Assembly: GCA_963678705.1 (NCBI GenBank)
Contig: OY783221.1
Span: forward strand, 2,914,001 to 2,978,000
DNA from: Panorpa germanica
Taxonomy: Eukaryota > Arthropoda > Insecta > Mecoptera > Panorpidae
DNA length: 64,000 nt
Direction: 5' to 3'
Within the stretch, counting starts at the first letter, position 1. Each line of letters begins with the position of its first letter. Shown here piece after piece: positions 1 through 12,959 of this stretch. The notes under the pieces were generated by a model. The model worked only from the letters and a program-made list of their open reading frames with translations, made no database searches and was not told the origin of the DNA. Made by a program: the position numbers and the translations under genes.

Positions 1-834
1 AGGGGCCGTCAAAAAGAAAACCTTTAGTACAGCACTGTTTACAATTCCGTTAAAAATCTGACAAATAATTCGAACACTGATAAATAAAAAGTTCAATATT
101 TGGAATAGGATTTACTGAAATACGAGTATTTTGATTTATAGCTTCAGATAAATCTAAACACACAGAAGATAAAATAAGCACTGGACATGCGACTAATATA
201 AAGTTATAGATCACAAATACCTAAAATTCGCGTGCTAACGTATAGTATCTCGTCTTATAAATTAACCCATATTTTATGTTCTATAGAATTAAATTACTAT
301 ATCATTTTGACCATAAAATGTCATATCTTCTCATATAACAGAAAATCAAGTTTTATAACTCCATATCAGGCAACACCTAAACATCTAAAGAACTAAAGGG
401 CTACATTGAACATAGAAATCCCCTTCTCACTCTCCGGGGGGTGAAAGGTCGCGTGTCCTGCAGAGTGGTCATCCCCTAACAATTCTATAATATGCAATGC
501 TGTAGAAAGAGAAAACCTAAATGAAAAGAGATAGATGTTTTATATATGTTTTCAGAGACTATCAAATATTTGTACTGATTTAAAAAATATATATATACAA
601 AAGAAGTGTTTCAATAAGAGCTGATTATTTGCAGCTATTTTTTAAATATGTCTTCGTAAAACTACACTACATACTATACAACGAACAGCATTGAAACACA
701 TACAGATGCAATTTCTGCTCAATCTTCGCGAGTTTTCGGTCTATAAAGACTGGCATCGTATACCTCTAGGAGTGGAGGAAAAATTAACAATGATTTACTG
801 TACACAGTGTAGTGTATAACTCGTACTCTATTGA

Positions 835-1180
835 TTCTTGACGCTGACTGCTGTGTCTTCGGATTCGGGATCCCCGGACCAGAATTATATTTTTCTCGGT
901 TCGGTTGTTATTAAGTTAAATTGATTATATACATACTTATTCATAATCTTATAGTGGTTTATTATTTTACAAATATTCTTTTTTTTCCTTTTCTAGAGCA
1001 TTGCTAAGTGTAGAATTGTAGAAATGGACCTCTTAATATTTTATGATCTTTAAAATAGTGTTCTTATGAAGTTTTAAGAACAGTAACGTATATATAGGTA
1101 GATTTATGTCTTTAAAAGCAGTAAAACAGATCACAAAACGTTTTATATTAGGTAACATTGCTTACGTAACAAGGTTATTT
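835..1180 (+). repeat. composite dispersed repeat, copy 1
   Basis: TTGACGC...CTGCTGTGTCTTCGGATTCG at the start and AAAGCAG-AAA-CAGATCACAAAACG near 1119 recur in the same order at 5935-6265. The middle differs, so one copy has lost or gained internal sequence. Confidence 0.6.
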
Positions 1181-2828
1181 TTGTTACAGTACTTAGGCAG
1201 TAGTTCTTTATTATTTAGGAATGCACTAAAAAGGGACAGTACAAATACTTTGAGAAATTCTGACCTACAATGACAAGGCAGCTGCCCACAGGCTAAGTCT
1301 GGCCCATGCCCATCCAGAACATTCAGGCCTGTCACCCATGTCATTTAAATTGATTATATTCAGATTAAGACTATATAGATGTTTTATTTACGAGAGTTGA
1401 TAATTTGAATAAATTTTATGGTTCTGTAATGTTATTTTTAGTAAGTGTGATTTACTTGTAGGTTTAAATTATCTAAAAGATTGTACAAGTGTTATTTGTT
1501 TTGTTTTAAATTATTCAAAACTGTGTAAATTTATTTAGAGTGTATAAACTGCGTAATACCTTTTAAAACTACAAACTCTTCTTTGGTAACGAAAAAGTAT
1601 AAAGTGATTTTGGATATTTTTTGTATAGAAATTCAAGAATGTTTGCCTTTTTCCTTTATTGTCATGATTCAAGGCAATAGGTATTCTACCAATCTTTCGG
1701 CTGAAACCTTCAATCATGACATTTCAGTCAATTTAGTGCTAATCCTTGTTCCTGCTGCCAACTTTGCTGTCGAAAGAGAAAATTGACCCCTTTTACCAAA
1801 ATTTCTAAATCAGTAATTCCTGATTCCAAATTTCCTAATAACCGACATTTTCAATTACACTAATATATAATTTCTGTTTGTTTCAGGTAAATACATCTTT
1901 AATATTTTCTTGGGATTACAAAAAGGTGCATCAAAGCGAGGGTATGGAATGGAATTACTAATACTATCTTATCGCAATTCACTCAAATATTAATAATACA
2001 AGTATGTTGCGTAACAATTTTAAAATACAAAACTTCTTCTATCTAATAAATAAAAATTTCCTATTATTGGTTATTGAACAACAGTTGGAGGCTCTCCGAA
2101 GTGTGCATCAATATCGTCTTTATTAGTTTTTGGCACGTTTCATCATTTCTACAAACATAATCGATAATAAAACGAACAATAACTGACCGTAAAGGTGTGA
2201 AATATTGACCTTTGTGGTCAGTTGGCTTATGGGCTGCTGCTGCGGATTTACTAAAGGTACAAAACACACGGCAGTTATCTTAGACCAGGAAATATGTTGC
2301 ACTGTTACAGCAACATGTGCTGTTTCAATAACAATAATACTTATTCGAATATAACCTATTTTAAAAGGTATTACATATTTTTAATAAAACATATTTTATT
2401 TTTATTATACTATTATGTGCATTGTTATATATGTTCTTAAATGTAATACAAAGTTAATAGAGAAATGCATATTAAATTTATGAATTAGGATTATAATATG
2501 CGTTGCAATCCCAACGAACTTTAGACCAAATGTTTTGGGGAGAAAATTAAGTTAACATTCAAGAATCAAGTAAAGGTAATTAAACACCTATAATGAAATA
2601 TAACTAGTACCCAAAATATGTAGCGAATATCTTAAAACGCATCAAAAAGTGAAGAAGAAAATATTACAGCTACCAAAAATATTCAATAGAAGGCTACTCA
2701 ACACTGCAATCGTTTACCTATGACCTCTGATTTTTTCAGTAGGGTGTAGTTGCAATAGCACAGTTTGTCATGAGACGACGTTTCTATCTTAATTCTTATT
2801 AATACACCACTGTAACGTAGGATTATAC

Positions 2829-3199
2829 TAGGGATGGCGATTTTTCTTAAAAAAGATCAATTTTTTAATCGATTCGAATCGAATTCTTTTTGAGTTTTTA
2901 TATAAAAAAAATACATTAACCCAATTTTATTTTTATTAAATTTGTAAAAAAAAGCCTTTCTTATAATTAAAGAATAAGTTAAGAGTGATTTTTGATTAAT
3001 TAATAATAGCATGTCCAAGCTTATAATAAATAATGTAAATAATTATATAGTTGCATTCTTACAAAAAAAAATCGAATCTCGATTTTCAAGTGTTTGTTTA
3101 AAATTTGTTTCGATTTGTTGTTTAAAACCGATTAAAAGTCGGTTTTTTCGACTCAAAAAATCGATTCTTCGATTAATCGATCTCTGATCGCCATTCCTA
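2829..3199. mobile_element. hAT-like MITE with TAGGGATGGCGAT ends
   Basis: The 371-bp element has ends TAGGGATGGCGAT and ATCGCCATTCCTA (12 of 13 pair as inverted repeats). The subterminal sequence is rich in AATCGATT/TTAATCGA motifs, as in many hAT-derived MITEs. No target duplication is obvious and there is no coding frame. Confidence 0.65.
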
Positions 3200-4179
3200 A
3201 TGTATATGATGCGTCTATATCAAACTGCTTCTACTTGTAGTTGCATTCAGGATACATATCATAATCATATAAATATATAATATCCATTCAATACCCACAA
3301 TTCAGTGGTGTATTGATAAATATTAAAGTAGACCCATCATCTCACTGCAAAGTGTGCGAAAAGGCTCAAATACACGTTACTGAAGAAATCAACGTCACAA
3401 TTAGTGTGTTGCAATGTGAGAAAACCAAAGCCGTCTTTTATATGTTGTTGAGATAGACTCATATATAAACTACTAAATTACTACTAAAAAGAGAGAAAAA
3501 AAACATATGAAATTCAAAGACACGAATCTATTAAATATACAACTGTGAAGCAGCTGATAATTAATGGCAATCAATAGCAACATATCGCTGCTATTACAAA
3601 TGTTAAATAACAATATATTTTTTATGATTTCATTAACTTTATAACCGTTCAATTAACAATAAAAACATGTTCCATTGTTACATATAAATATATAAATATA
3701 AAACTTTCAACTAAAGTAATACAATATAAAACTAAAAATCCAATAATCAATATATTATCAAAATAATAGGCTAATAACAGTACAATATAACAACATTACA
3801 CAACAAATTTTAAGGTTCATCCTCTCGTGAGAGCTTTTTTAATTTAATTATTTTGAAAAACCTAGTAAAAAAAAGCCAACAATTTTATAATGTTTAGAAA
3901 AAACAGATGTTATAAGTTTAAATAGGTATATTTTTTTCTCTAATTTTAAAACAACTTTAGTTAAATAAAGCATGTTTCACAACTTGTTTTGTGTGTAAGT
4001 ATGTGTATATTGTACCAGACACAGTGAAAGATTGAAATCAGATCAATGGACTAGACTTAACTGTGACAGAAAATACAAGTTTCGTGGGCGAAGAAGACAA
4101 TTTTAAATAGACAAATTTTTTTAAATTGTGTGTACATTTAAATGCACCTGTAGACTGTCAAAATTAATTTCTTTTTCGA

Positions 4180-4345
4180 ATTTCTATATGAAAACGCGTT
4201 TAAAAGTTTTAAAGAAAGACGAAATCAGACCATAGAGGTGAAAACTTCAAACTCTATATCTCCGATAGTTTTACTCCAATTCCAATTTTCACACAATAAA
4301 CTATATATGTTGTATATTAATATAAACATATCAAAAAAATTATTT
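4180..4345 (+). repeat. dispersed repeat (CTCTATATCTCCGATAGTTT), copy 1
   Basis: GTTTAAAAGTTT, GAAATCAGACCA-AGAG, AACTCTATATCTCCGATAGT and TATGTTGTA recur in order at 32435-32585. Non-coding. Confidence 0.75.
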
Positions 4346-5139
4346 AACACACTCCTCCTTCTCTTAAACTATAGACAGATACACTCAAATCACTAAGTAC
4401 AAAATTAGTTTAAAAAACTAAAAAAATATATTATCTATTTTTAATAAGAAACCTGCAAACCACCGATTAGCGATATTAACACAAAAAATATATACATTCC
4501 CTCCCGTCACCCGCACACCAAGACCGAAGACCTTCCACAAGTAGAAGCACACTTGCTTTAATAATTTGACATCAAAATTAACATTAAATAAAATCTGTGA
4601 GAAATGTATACGCTGGAAAAATAAATTGCCATTGATTGGAACCATTGACCCTGCCTGCTTTTGTTCAGTAATTCCATTTATTATTATAATAACAAGTTTA
4701 TAGGTCCTACTACTAATAGGAGCTTCATATCAACAACTTCTATTACCAAAATATAAATATAACCTAATTTCAAACCAAAAGAAATTGTAAATTGTCACCC
4801 AAATTATACTGTGAATTCTAACTGAGAGACAGATCTTATTTTATGTCGTAAGTATTGTTCTCAATTTAATAACTTAATTAAAATCATATCATTATCAATT
4901 AATAATTAGCATTAGAAAATAATACATAATATAAATTATAAATTTAATACGTGTAATACAACTGAATATGGAAACAGAATTTAAATATATTTTTCCAAAC
5001 ATAAACATCACTTTTGTTAATTATATTATCATCGATAATATTAATCAAACGAAACATAAATTTATTTTATTTTATTCCAAACAATAGCAATACATGTTCT
5101 GTCATCTGTCAAATTATTTCAGTGTGACCATATGCTACC

Positions 5140-5672
5140 ATCTACTTTTTAAATCTACAAAAAAATCACACTACCAACATGAACTATGAATATTTACTCA
5201 CCGCTGCTCCGTGACCAATGACTGCCATCTATCGGATTTTCAAGTTAACACAAAATGACGCGTAATTAAAATGCCACATATTTAATATTTTAAAAACGTA
5301 ATATTTTACTAAAAACACGATTTAAATTATCAAAATTAGATTTCACTATGTTTATAAAAGTATAATGCACAATTTAAGGTATAAATTCAGTTCTTTAATC
5401 CGATTTTAATTAAAACTTTTTTAATTAATTTCATAACCAAAAAATGGAGCACAGTTACACCCCCTTGAACACCTAACTCGTTAATGAAGAAAATCTTCTA
5501 ATAAGTAAATATATATCTAAAATTTGTTACAGATCGGTTATGATTCGCATAATTTCGGGTAATTACGTAAATCTTCTTATGAGTTATATCTGCATTGTTT
5601 TAAACAAGGTAGTTTTTATTAGGGTTAGGAATATGTAACATTTTATAAATAGGTTGTTTTTTAATAAAGGTT
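5140..5672 (+). repeat. 530-bp dispersed repeat, copy 1
   Basis: Matches the reverse complement of 9238-9760 along its whole length, with scattered substitutions. Shared landmarks are CTCGTTAATGAA, TTCGGGTAATTACGT, TTGTTTTAAACAAGGTAG and TTAGGGTTAGGAATATGTAA. No coding capacity and no terminal inverted repeats that I can see. Confidence 0.85.
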
Positions 5673-5934
5673 GTTTTTTTAATTTTTTAAAATTTATTTA
5701 TTATTTAGAGTTAACACATAACTCTATAGTTATGTGTTTATCGTTAGGAGAGGTGAATGTTGATAATTTATTTTATTTGAAAAACTAAAAAATTGTGAAT
5801 AAATAATTAAATGGTATGTACAGTTTTATTTTTTATTTTATTTTTAATAGTGATTATATTCAAAATAAAATTAAAAAAATCACAGATTTAATTTCCTATT
5901 TTTTAATTTTTAAAAAGTACTTCTTATAATTTTA

Positions 5935-6265
5935 TTGACGACACAGTGGACGAAAGCATTGATGCTTGACGCCAAACTGCTGTGCCTTCGGGTTCGGTTA
6001 CATGACCAAAGTTATATTTTCTCAGATTATGCACATGCATAATCATAAACTTATTAGGTAGCGGTGTGGACCACATACATGAGGCCACGATACCATAAAT
6101 ATTGATAACATAGTAGGAGGTTCGGTGATTGGACTTAGCATCGGAAATATGCCTTCGCTAAATTAAAATAAATTTAAGGAATTTATAATCCTTAACAAGT
6201 TTAATTTTCAAAAAGCAGTGAAATAAGTCACAAAACGATTTATTTGTTTACGTAGCAGGTAACTC
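5935..6265 (+). repeat. composite dispersed repeat, copy 2
   Basis: Shares CTGCTGTGCCTTCGGGTTCG (near 5980) and AAAAGCAGTGAAATAAGTCA (near 6211) with the repeat at 835-1180. The interior (about 6068-6156, TGAGGCCACGATACCATAAA) recurs at 14013-14088. Confidence 0.6.
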
Positions 6266-6865
6266 TTTTTATGCTGTATAATAACTATATTAGAAATTAC
6301 TAATAAAAATATATTTATTTGCCATTTACATATATTTAATTATATGGTACATAAAACTATATGGTAGTGATCAGATTTATATCAGCTGTACCACCAGCCG
6401 TTGTCAGATATGTATTTTCTAATAAAAAGAATATTAAATGTAAGTACTTACATGAATATTGCAAGTTAAAAAGCAATAATCTCACGTAATACTGATATTA
6501 AATGCTAATAAACGGTCGCATTAGCTTACAATTATACTAATAATATGACAGACAACATATCGTACAAATTATATACGAGCGCTTTGCATATATCCTATAA
6601 ATAAGTATTCACAAACTGAACGTACGCGTTTAGCCCCAGGCTAGTAGGGAATACTAGAAAGTACATATACTTATATTCTTATGTTGTCATTATCATTTTT
6701 TTATTTTGCTTTATTTATTTTAATACAATTTACAAGTACAACATATATTATACAATCTGTACATCTGTCACTTCTATTATGTTGTATTGTTTAACAGACA
6801 ATTTGATTTTTTTAAACGGTTTATTTATATTAAATTGGTTTATAAATAAAGCTGCAATATGGTAC

Positions 6866-7395
6866 TATATAATGTAAAGTGAATTAAATTAATTGCAATT
6901 ATTTGTATTTAAATATTCTGATCGTGCAACATTGTAAATTTATTTAAACATTACTTTAATTTTAATTACGTAAATATGGCAACCACGCATTCATATTTTT
7001 GTTTATCTTTAATCACCTGCACCGAGATCAATGACCGGTAAGTCATCACAAGTTATATAATTATTTAGCAATGTTTGTTTTTAGAGAAAAATTATTTTAA
7101 TGTGTTAGAGCAGTGCATAGTTTTATTTAGGATTTTTATATGTGAAAGAAAGAGACAGCAATATTGTTTTAAAAATATTTATAAAGTAAATAATTGAATT
7201 TAGTTTTAGTATTACGTCGGTGGATGTGTTACAGATAAAGACGAGCTTGAGACATTCGCGTAATGGTTCTCAGTTGAAGAAATGAGATGAATATAGTTTC
7301 TAGATACTTATTTGAATTTAAAAAAATATTTGACTCGTTTACAAGCTGAAACTTGTTGATTTGCTAGAAAGTACTAGGTGTGTAAGTGATGCTAT
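6866..7395 (+). repeat. triplicated upstream element, copy 1
   Basis: First of three direct copies (also 10053-10640 and 12960-13360). In order: GCAATTATTTG, CGTGCAACATTGTAAATTTA, ATATGGCAAC, CACCTGCACCGAGATC with a GGTAAGT donor-like site near 7037, GCAATGTTTGTTTTTA, then a very conserved core at about 7216-7250 (GGATGTGTTACAGATAAAG, then ACGAGCTT) that continues to about 7285 in copies 1 and 2. It ends in a TGAAACTTGTTGATTTG block shared with copy 2. No long reading frame. Confidence 0.85.
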
Positions 7396-8514
7396 AGTGT
7401 GCTAAATTTTTTTATTTTACATTCATCTATCTCTGCAGAATAATTAATTTTTCACTCTCTGAAAAGTATAATATGTTTTATTGTCAACCGCATGTACAAT
7501 AGCAATGATATCTACCCATAAAAAGTGATGAATATAACCTCAAAAAAATGATATCTTTGTGTGCAGTTAATAATGCCGCAGCGCTCCACCTCTCAGCCTC
7601 CGGTTTCTGTTCTTCTGTCCTTCTGTCCTCCTGGCATAGGCACATGGACCGCAATGACATAATGACAACGGTAATTGTCGGTTTGTCATTTTTGTCGTAG
7701 CCATTTTATTTAATAAAAACCTAGTGTTTATAAATGTCATTGAATATTTCAAATGACAAAAGATTATTTTCAAAAATATTAAAAATAGTAATATGAGATG
7801 TTGTCGCACAGAGGAAGTCTGTTTCAGAATAACATTACGCTTACAGAATGCTTATTTTTGAAAGTACGCTCTTCAATATTTTTTAAATTTTAGTCACCAA
7901 AAAATCTCTCAGGGATAGTGTAAGATTGTTTCATTCAAACTGTCTAAATTTGTTACAAACAAAAGTCTGTCTAAAGGCAATCTTGTTTCGACGTTATCTA
8001 AGATTTGGTAATTTTTTTAAAATTGGTAAAAAAAAATTGGTTGAGAAAAATGGTCCATTTCTTCCAGGTTAGTCCATGCTAAGGCTGTACTGCGAAAAAG
8101 AATAGTGAGGGAGAAGGCCTTTTTGGTCTAAGATTAAATTCAATAGGACAAATATTTTTTTCTGTAAATTATGTACAGTTTTTGATCATTAAATCTTCAA
8201 ATAATTTAACTGATTAATGAACATTTTTCTGACTTTTATTATATGGTTTAAATAGCTCAATCGTGTGCAAAGTTATTAACGTTTTTATATTTGAAAATGT
8301 GGAGTGCTAGTACAAATTTATACTGTTGGATTTAAATTTAGCGCCCTCTCGGTATTGACACTATTGTATCTTTCTTTCTACACTCGGTAATACTGTAGTT
8401 AATACTATACTCTGTAATACCGTCCTACTATGTAATTCTATACTCTGTGACATCATAGCGCGTGTGTACATCTAATTAAATATAATAAACCTGAATAATA
8501 TAAATTAATAGTTT

Positions 8515-8615
8515 ATCTCTGCTAAATATAACATATACATCGATTGTCGTTTTACTACACTGTTGCCATCTATATCTAACTATATAACCATGAAGTAATG
8601 TTTCACCTTTAGAAC
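8515..8615 (-). repeat. dispersed repeat (CCATGAAGTAATGTTTCACC), copy 1
   Basis: Reverse complement of 29440-29525: landmarks ATCGATTGTCGTTTTA, GTTGCCATCTATATCTAACT and CCATGAAGTAATGTTTCACC. It ends in AAGGTGAAAC-like sequence, as do the repeats at 19395 and 60786, hinting at a shared terminus. Confidence 0.75.
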
Positions 8616-8992
8616 TAAATTATCTCGATGACCATTTATTCTCAAACTAACTATATTCTCAAAAGCTCTCCAAAATATTATTTCAAACAAATATAATATA
8701 CGAATAATATTAAAGAAAAAAAAACATCAGCCATTATTAAAAATGAAAACATAAGGGGACAATTATTATAATATCATACAACAAAAAAAAGGAAAAAATC
8801 GTCATAGATACTTTAGGTAATGCGGATGATAAAAAAGGAAGAAAAAAAACAACAAACAAATGTAAAACGTTGACAATATGGACAATAATGACAACAATAT
8901 AATAACACAAACCAAAAGATTATAGCAAGATAACATCTTAGATGTAACCGAATAAGGATGAAGACGGATTGAATTGCCTATTTAAAGAACAT

Positions 8993-9115
8993 GTTTGACA
9001 AATATGTATCTAATGTACTAATAATGCGGTAGGATTTAGTTTTTGAAAGTCCTTAAAGTATAAATATTTTTATAAATAGGGTTTAAGTTGATGTACTTAA
9101 GAAATTATTGTTATT
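8993..9115 (+). repeat. 125-bp direct duplication, left copy
   Basis: From GTTTGACAAATATGTAT to GAAATTATTGTTAT this segment is repeated in the same orientation at 9785-9905, with about 10% difference. Shared landmarks are TAATGTACTAATAATGCGG and TTAAGTTGATGTACTTAAG. Confidence 0.8.
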
Positions 9116-9237
9116 TTTATTGTAAAAAATGAATTTTTAAAGATGTGCTGCCATTGACAAAAAAAAAGAGACAGGCTCTGTTAAGACGAGAAGCGGACTT
9201 TCACTTAATTGACAAATATTCGAGGCTTGCGAACCAT

Positions 9238-9760
9238 AACCTTTATTAAAAAACGACCTATTTATAAAATGTTACATATTCCTAACCCTAATAAAAACTA
9301 CCTTGTTTAAAACAATGCAGTTCTAACTTATTTATTCTCATAAGAAGATTCACGTAATTACCCGAAATTATGCGAATCATAAGCGATCTGTAACAAACTT
9401 GAGATACATATTCCATTATTAGTAGATTTTTTTCATTAACGAGTTAGGTGTTAAAGGGGGTGTATCTGTGCTCCATTTTTTGGTTATGAAATTAATTAAA
9501 AAAGTTTTAATTAAAATTGGATTTTAGAAATGAATTTATATCTTAAATTGTGTATTATACTTTTATAAACATAGTGAAATTTAATTTTGATCATTGAAAT
9601 CGTGTGTTTAGCATAATATTACTTTTTTAAAATATTAAATATGTAACATTTTAATTACTTGTCATTTTGTGTTAACATGAAAATCCGATAGATGGCAGTG
9701 ACAGGCACGGTGCACCGGTGAGTAGATACTTTTTTTGTAGATTTAAAAATTAGATGGTAC
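9238..9760 (-). repeat. 530-bp dispersed repeat, copy 2 (inverted)
   Basis: Inverted relative of 5140-5672, about 3.6 kb away. Facing copies of this size could pair to form a cruciform or a long hairpin RNA if transcribed through. It is flanked by a short direct duplication (8993-9115 and 9785-9905). Confidence 0.85.
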
Positions 9761-9784
9761 ATCAGCTGACAATGAAAGAAATTC

Positions 9785-9905
9785 TTTGACAAATATGTAT
9801 TTAATGTACTAATAATGCGGAAGAATTTAGTTTTGAAAAGTTCGTAAAGTGTAAATATTTTTATAAAAAAGATTTAAGTTGATGTACTTAAGAAATTATT
9901 GTTAT
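9785..9905 (+). repeat. 125-bp direct duplication, right copy
   Basis: Second copy of the segment at 8993-9115; the pair brackets the inverted 525-bp repeat at 9238-9760. Confidence 0.8.
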
Positions 9906-10052
9906 ACTAGTAATTATTGATAAGGTGATCGATGTAATAATCCTTTAACAGTGAAACAAATCAGCAACAGTTAAATCGTTTAATTCATTTTATGCAACAA
10001 ATTGAATTAATGTTCATATTGCGAATTTCTTATTGGTATCCCTTTTATATAA

Positions 10053-10640
10053 CAGAGTGTAAACAAGAATAATTCATTATTAATTTGAATAAAAATTACT
10101 GTAATTAAATTTATTACAATTATTTGTCTTTAAATTTTTTGAACGTGCAGCATTGGAAATTTATTTAAACATTATTTTAATTTAAATTACGTAACCATGG
10201 CAACTACGCCTCGGTATTTTGTTTATATTTAACCACCTGCGAAATTAAAAACAAATCCCAAGTTCTGTCAATTATTTAGCAATGTTTGTTTTTACAGAAA
10301 AATTGTTATAATGTGTTAGAGCAGTGCGTAGTTTTAGTTAAGATTTTTATATGTAAAAGAAAGAGATAGTAATATTATCACAAAAATATTTTTAAAGTAA
10401 ATAATTTGATTTAATATTAGTTGTATGTCGATGGATGTGTTACAGATAAAGACGAGCTTGAGACATTCACGTAATGATTCTCAGTTGAACAAAAGAGATG
10501 TATATAGTTTCAAGATAAATCTAACAAAATAACTGGAACTACATATTCATTTGAATTTTAAAAAATATTTGATTTGTTTGCAAGTTGAAACTTGTTGATT
10601 TGTTGGATCGTACTAATACGTACGGTGTGTAGGTGTTGGG
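10053..10640 (+). repeat. triplicated upstream element, copy 2
   Basis: Second direct copy. It starts AACAGAGTGTAAACAAGAAT, shared with copy 3. The donor-like GGTAAGT and the GAGATCAATGACC block are lost here, but the core at 10427-10460 is retained, as is the 3' TGAAACTTGTTGATTTG block shared with copy 1. Confidence 0.85.
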
Positions 10641-11564
10641 TGAGTTTTGATAGTGAGGGAAGGGGGATGAAGTATTCAGTTTTATTATTTTAACTTTTGA
10701 ATCAGTTTCTTCTTTAGACATATAGGTATAAACTTCAAAATAAAAATCAATTAAATTCAAAATTTATGTTTAAATTTAAATATGGTCACACGTTTTGAAT
10801 CATCTAACTTATTAAATTCTGACTGGATACAATCGGATACAATTAGTCCTGTTCACCATACTGTATGGATGGAATAAAAGGTGTTATAGAAGAATCTGAA
10901 TACCCGTGTTTAAATAATTGCAAGAATTCCCGCAAACTCAATATTTGCTAATGGTTTTCTCATAATTAATTTGTATGTTATCACCAACTGACACATTATT
11001 CCAAAAATAATGTTGCAATTTAATAAGAAATTTGTTCCATTATCTCAATATGTTTTTCTCATATTTTTGTATAGGTATATTTGAATCCTTTTGAAACTTT
11101 ATATGATACAATCTCAGAGATATTATAAATTAATGTCAAATTATAATTTGGAGCTTGTCGTTTATGGCATCCCTAATATTGTTAAATATATTTTATTAGT
11201 CATAAATTTGATAAAACAAAATTCTTGTTTTTGAAGAGCCACGAATTAATTTGCGGTTGTATTTAATCGGGCTGAGTCATATAGAGGTAGGGAGAGGGAG
11301 GAATCAGAGAAAGATGATTATGTCCCACTAATATTCCATATTTTAAACGAGCTTGAATATATATATATACTTATTTTTAAGTGCTTTGGCTATATTCATT
11401 TTTTTTTATTTGGGTAAAAAAATACACAAAAATATTAATGCAAATATACATTTGTACAAAATAAGCCTTAATAATTATTGATACTTTTATTTATATAATT
11501 TAAAATCCATGAAATATTCAATGTACTAAAAAAGGAAGAATAATTTATTATATCCCAATATAAC

Positions 11565-11720
11565 AATTTGTTGAAGTGTCGCCATTTGTAATCGATAAAA
11601 TAGACATTTCATATGATCGACTTTGAGAAACTGAACTGTAAATGAACTCATTCATGACAAAAAAATCATACGCGTCTCCAATATGATGTCAAAGTGACTC
11701 CAAAATGCTCCAAAATGTCC
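11565..11720 (+). repeat. CATACGCATCTCCAATATGA repeat, partial copy 1
   Basis: GATAAAATAGACATTTCATA, CTGTAAATGAACTC-TTCATGA and ATCATACGCGTCTCCAATAT recur at 26878-27065 and 39413-39640, and in part in inverted form at 40560-40850. This copy lacks the middle segment present in the longer ones. Confidence 0.8.
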
Positions 11721-11752
11721 ACTGTCAGATATGATTCCGATAGAGCGGCGGA

Positions 11753-11822
11753 TTGTTCAAGAAAAGTTGAATCAGTTTTACAGTCACACAGGTTCAAGAA
11801 ATATTCAACTTTTCTTGAACAA
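11753..11822. repeat. perfect 20-bp inverted repeat
   Basis: TTGTTCAAGAAAAGTTGAAT (11753-11772) is the exact reverse complement of 11803-11822, with a 30-nt loop that itself contains GTTCAAGAAAT. It could form a stable hairpin in RNA or DNA, or be the core of a decayed transposon. Confidence 0.85.
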
Positions 11823-12959
11823 ACTATCTATCTTATTTAAAAACTGAATTGTACGTGATCGTATAGAACCACGTTTACATTGAAAGGGTTCACCTTAAAA
11901 TATCTTTATGAATTTTGTATGTTATTATCGAACAAAGATTTTTTTTTTCTTAGTTGTTAAAGCCTTTTTAACTTGTCAGGTTTCATATAATTGAATTACT
12001 ACAAGTACTAACCAACTGTTAAAATTAAAATGCAAAACGAGGGTAATACTCTTTCTAACATTAAATAAAAAACGTTAAAAAATATTAAAACTTTTGTTTT
12101 TTACATTTTTTTTTAACTTTAAATTATGTTTTTTAATAGTAAAATGATATAATCGATACGAAACTAAATGTTTTTAAATGCTCGATGAGATTTTGAGCAT
12201 GGACATGATCTCACGCCTAAATAAATACTGAAACGAATAACAAAATGAGACAATCGGAGAACAGACGAACGTTGCAGCTTCATTTCGTATGGTTGACAAA
12301 ATAATAACATTTTGTAATTTGTACGCACAAAAAATATTCGGTTACATTCGAATTATTATAATTGAAATAATATTAAGTTCTAGAATACAGGGTATGTCAC
12401 AAGTTCTTAGAATCATTGTTCTCTATAAATTTAATTGCAGCAAATATAAATCTTATTTTAAAATCCAGAAGTACCTGGTACACTTAATTCGTCCCTGCTT
12501 GTAGCACACCCTACAAAAATGACAGTATATATTAGTTTTATATTTGTTAAAAAGGGGACAACAGTAAATTCAATGACAAATATATTTTGTTAATAAAATT
12601 TGAAGGCTTAGAATCACTAAACCAGAAACATGTTCCAATTGTCAACAAAATTTCATGTGAAAAGAATTATAAAAAAATATAAAACATATGTAATAATAAT
12701 ATAAATAGATACATTAGTAAAATATTTAGGTAGCTAAATGTTTAGCCAACCGTGTTAATTTGTTATGGAAGGATTATACTAATACTCTACATCTGAAATG
12801 TCCCCAAAATATTGTCAATTGCCAAATAAATAAAGATGCAAATATTAGATAGGATCTACTTTTTATTACAACTATTATATAATATATTATAATATATAGT
12901 AATGTTATTTGTAAATGCTTTTTTTAAACGAAAATACCCTCTATCCTTCTATGAATTAG

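Larger units (their letters stand above)
1..5139. other. intergenic, no gene seen
   Basis: AT-rich sequence containing one composite repeat (835-1180), one MITE (2829-3199) and one dispersed repeat (4180-4345). The short frames here have no recognisable product. Confidence 0.7.
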
